Assembly (NCBI RefSeq): GCF_963678195.1
Contig: NZ_OY782759.1
Location: 310,001 to 374,000, forward strand
Direction of reading: 5' to 3'
Length of the DNA: 64,000 nt
Origin: an uncultured Hyphomonas sp.
Lineage (GTDB): Bacteria; Pseudomonadota; Alphaproteobacteria; Caulobacterales; Hyphomonadaceae
Each line of letters opens with the position of its first letter. Within the stretch, counting starts at the first letter, position 1. Below, piece by piece: positions 63,712 through 64,000 of this stretch. The translations under genes were made by a program, and so were the position numbers. The notes under the pieces were generated by a model. It did no database searches. It saw only the letters and a program-made list of their open reading frames with translations, and was not told the DNA's origin.

Positions 63712-64000
63712 ATGGCGAAGAAGCTGAAACAGCATAAGCCGGTGGGTGAGGACTATCTCGCCACCGTGGGAGACAAGCTCAAGGTCAGCCACGCCTTTCC
63801 GTTTCCGGCGTCTGCCGTCTGGGCGGCGCTGCTGGACGCAAAGGCGTGGACGGAATGGCTCGCGATCACGAAGGTCACCTGGACCAGTCCGGAGCCTTTC
63901 GGCAAAGGTACGACCCGGACGGTCGAGATCGGTGACATGGTCATCGACGAGGTCTTCTTCGTCTGGGAAGAGGGCAAGCGGATGGCCTTCTATTTCGACA
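63712..64000 (+). CDS. SRPBCC-fold (START/polyketide cyclase-like) protein, 3' truncated by window
   Basis: The first 96 residues of a protein that continues past the window. After a basic N-terminal 20 residues (AKKLKQHKPVGEDYLATVGDK), the pattern KVSHAFPFPASAVWAALLDAKAWTEWL is a typical SRPBCC/polyketide cyclase start, followed by the beta strand segment GTTRTVEIGDMVIDEVFFVWEEGKRMAFYFD. GAGG lies 7-10 nt before the ATG. The ligand is unknown and the C-terminus is not visible. Confidence 0.8.
   Translation, partial: MAKKLKQHKPVGEDYLATVGDKLKVSHAFPFPASAVWAALLDAKAWTEWLAITKVTWTSPEPFGKGTTRTVEIGDMVIDEVFFVWEEGKRMAFYFD

Overview
The window is high-GC, gene-dense chromosomal DNA from an alphaproteobacterium, most likely a member of the Hyphomonadaceae (Hyphomonas/Henriciella-like). 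The placement is inferred from the RegB-RegA/SenC redox locus, the rpmH-rnpA-yidC-engB-argB-dapD gene order, the style of the TonB receptor and the PQQ dehydrogenase, and a rpmH promoter of the CTTGAC-N17-TATTGG type. About 60 protein genes are supported. I see no tRNA, rRNA, CRISPR array, insertion sequence or prophage. Genes are packed tightly: many operons are coupled by ATGA or TGATG overlaps, and four convergent pairs overlap at their stop codons.

Layout. 1-9.2 kb: the end of a family-39 glycosyltransferase, a TonB-dependent receptor divergent from a secreted M20 amidohydrolase, the RegA-type regulator and RegB-type kinase divergent from SenC/Sco1, and a 3-hydroxybutyrate dehydrogenase. 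9.2-19.5 kb: a DUF350 protein, a membrane-anchored trypsin-like protease coupled to pyrF, a lipoprotein quinohemoprotein alcohol dehydrogenase, a TerB-like protein, a sulfotransferase, a GST/YciI pair divergent from a TetR regulator, a 37-residue membrane microprotein, tsaD, and an ECF sigma factor with a four-helix membrane partner. 19.5-27.7 kb: a serine hydrolase lipoprotein, lepA, a plasmanylethanolamine-desaturase (CarF/TMEM189) homologue, a Rieske oxygenase, an SDR-DoxX/DUF2269 pair and a lipoprotein.

27.9-31.3 kb: the ruvC-ruvA-ruvB operon is interrupted between ruvA and ruvB by a low-GC gene for a DUF4393/Abi-alpha-like protein. It is joined at both ends by exact ATGA overlaps, and a near-match to the alphaproteobacterial LexA box lies upstream of ruvC. 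This is the best candidate in the window for a hidden accessory (possibly anti-phage) function. 31.4-36.6 kb: a secreted protein of six cysteine-pair repeats, a PAP2 enzyme, a strongly AT-rich two-gene cassette (PadR-like regulator plus unknown partner) with an inverted repeat overlapping its promoter, and argG.

36.8-53.7 kb: a large coiled-coil membrane protein, DUF4112, DUF952 and pyrD, a MATE exporter, a PAP2 phosphatase, a dicarboxylate symporter, the HrpB helicase with an acetyltransferase, an orphan histidine kinase overlapping rluA, a DUF547-TVP38-flavoprotein operon and a second serine hydrolase. 53.9-64 kb: rpmH, rnpA, yidC and engB, then a penicillin/AHL-acylase-type enzyme on the opposite strand, argB, a tandem DUF1036 secreted protein, a HAD nucleotidase, dapD, a DUF6624 lipoprotein and a truncated SRPBCC protein.
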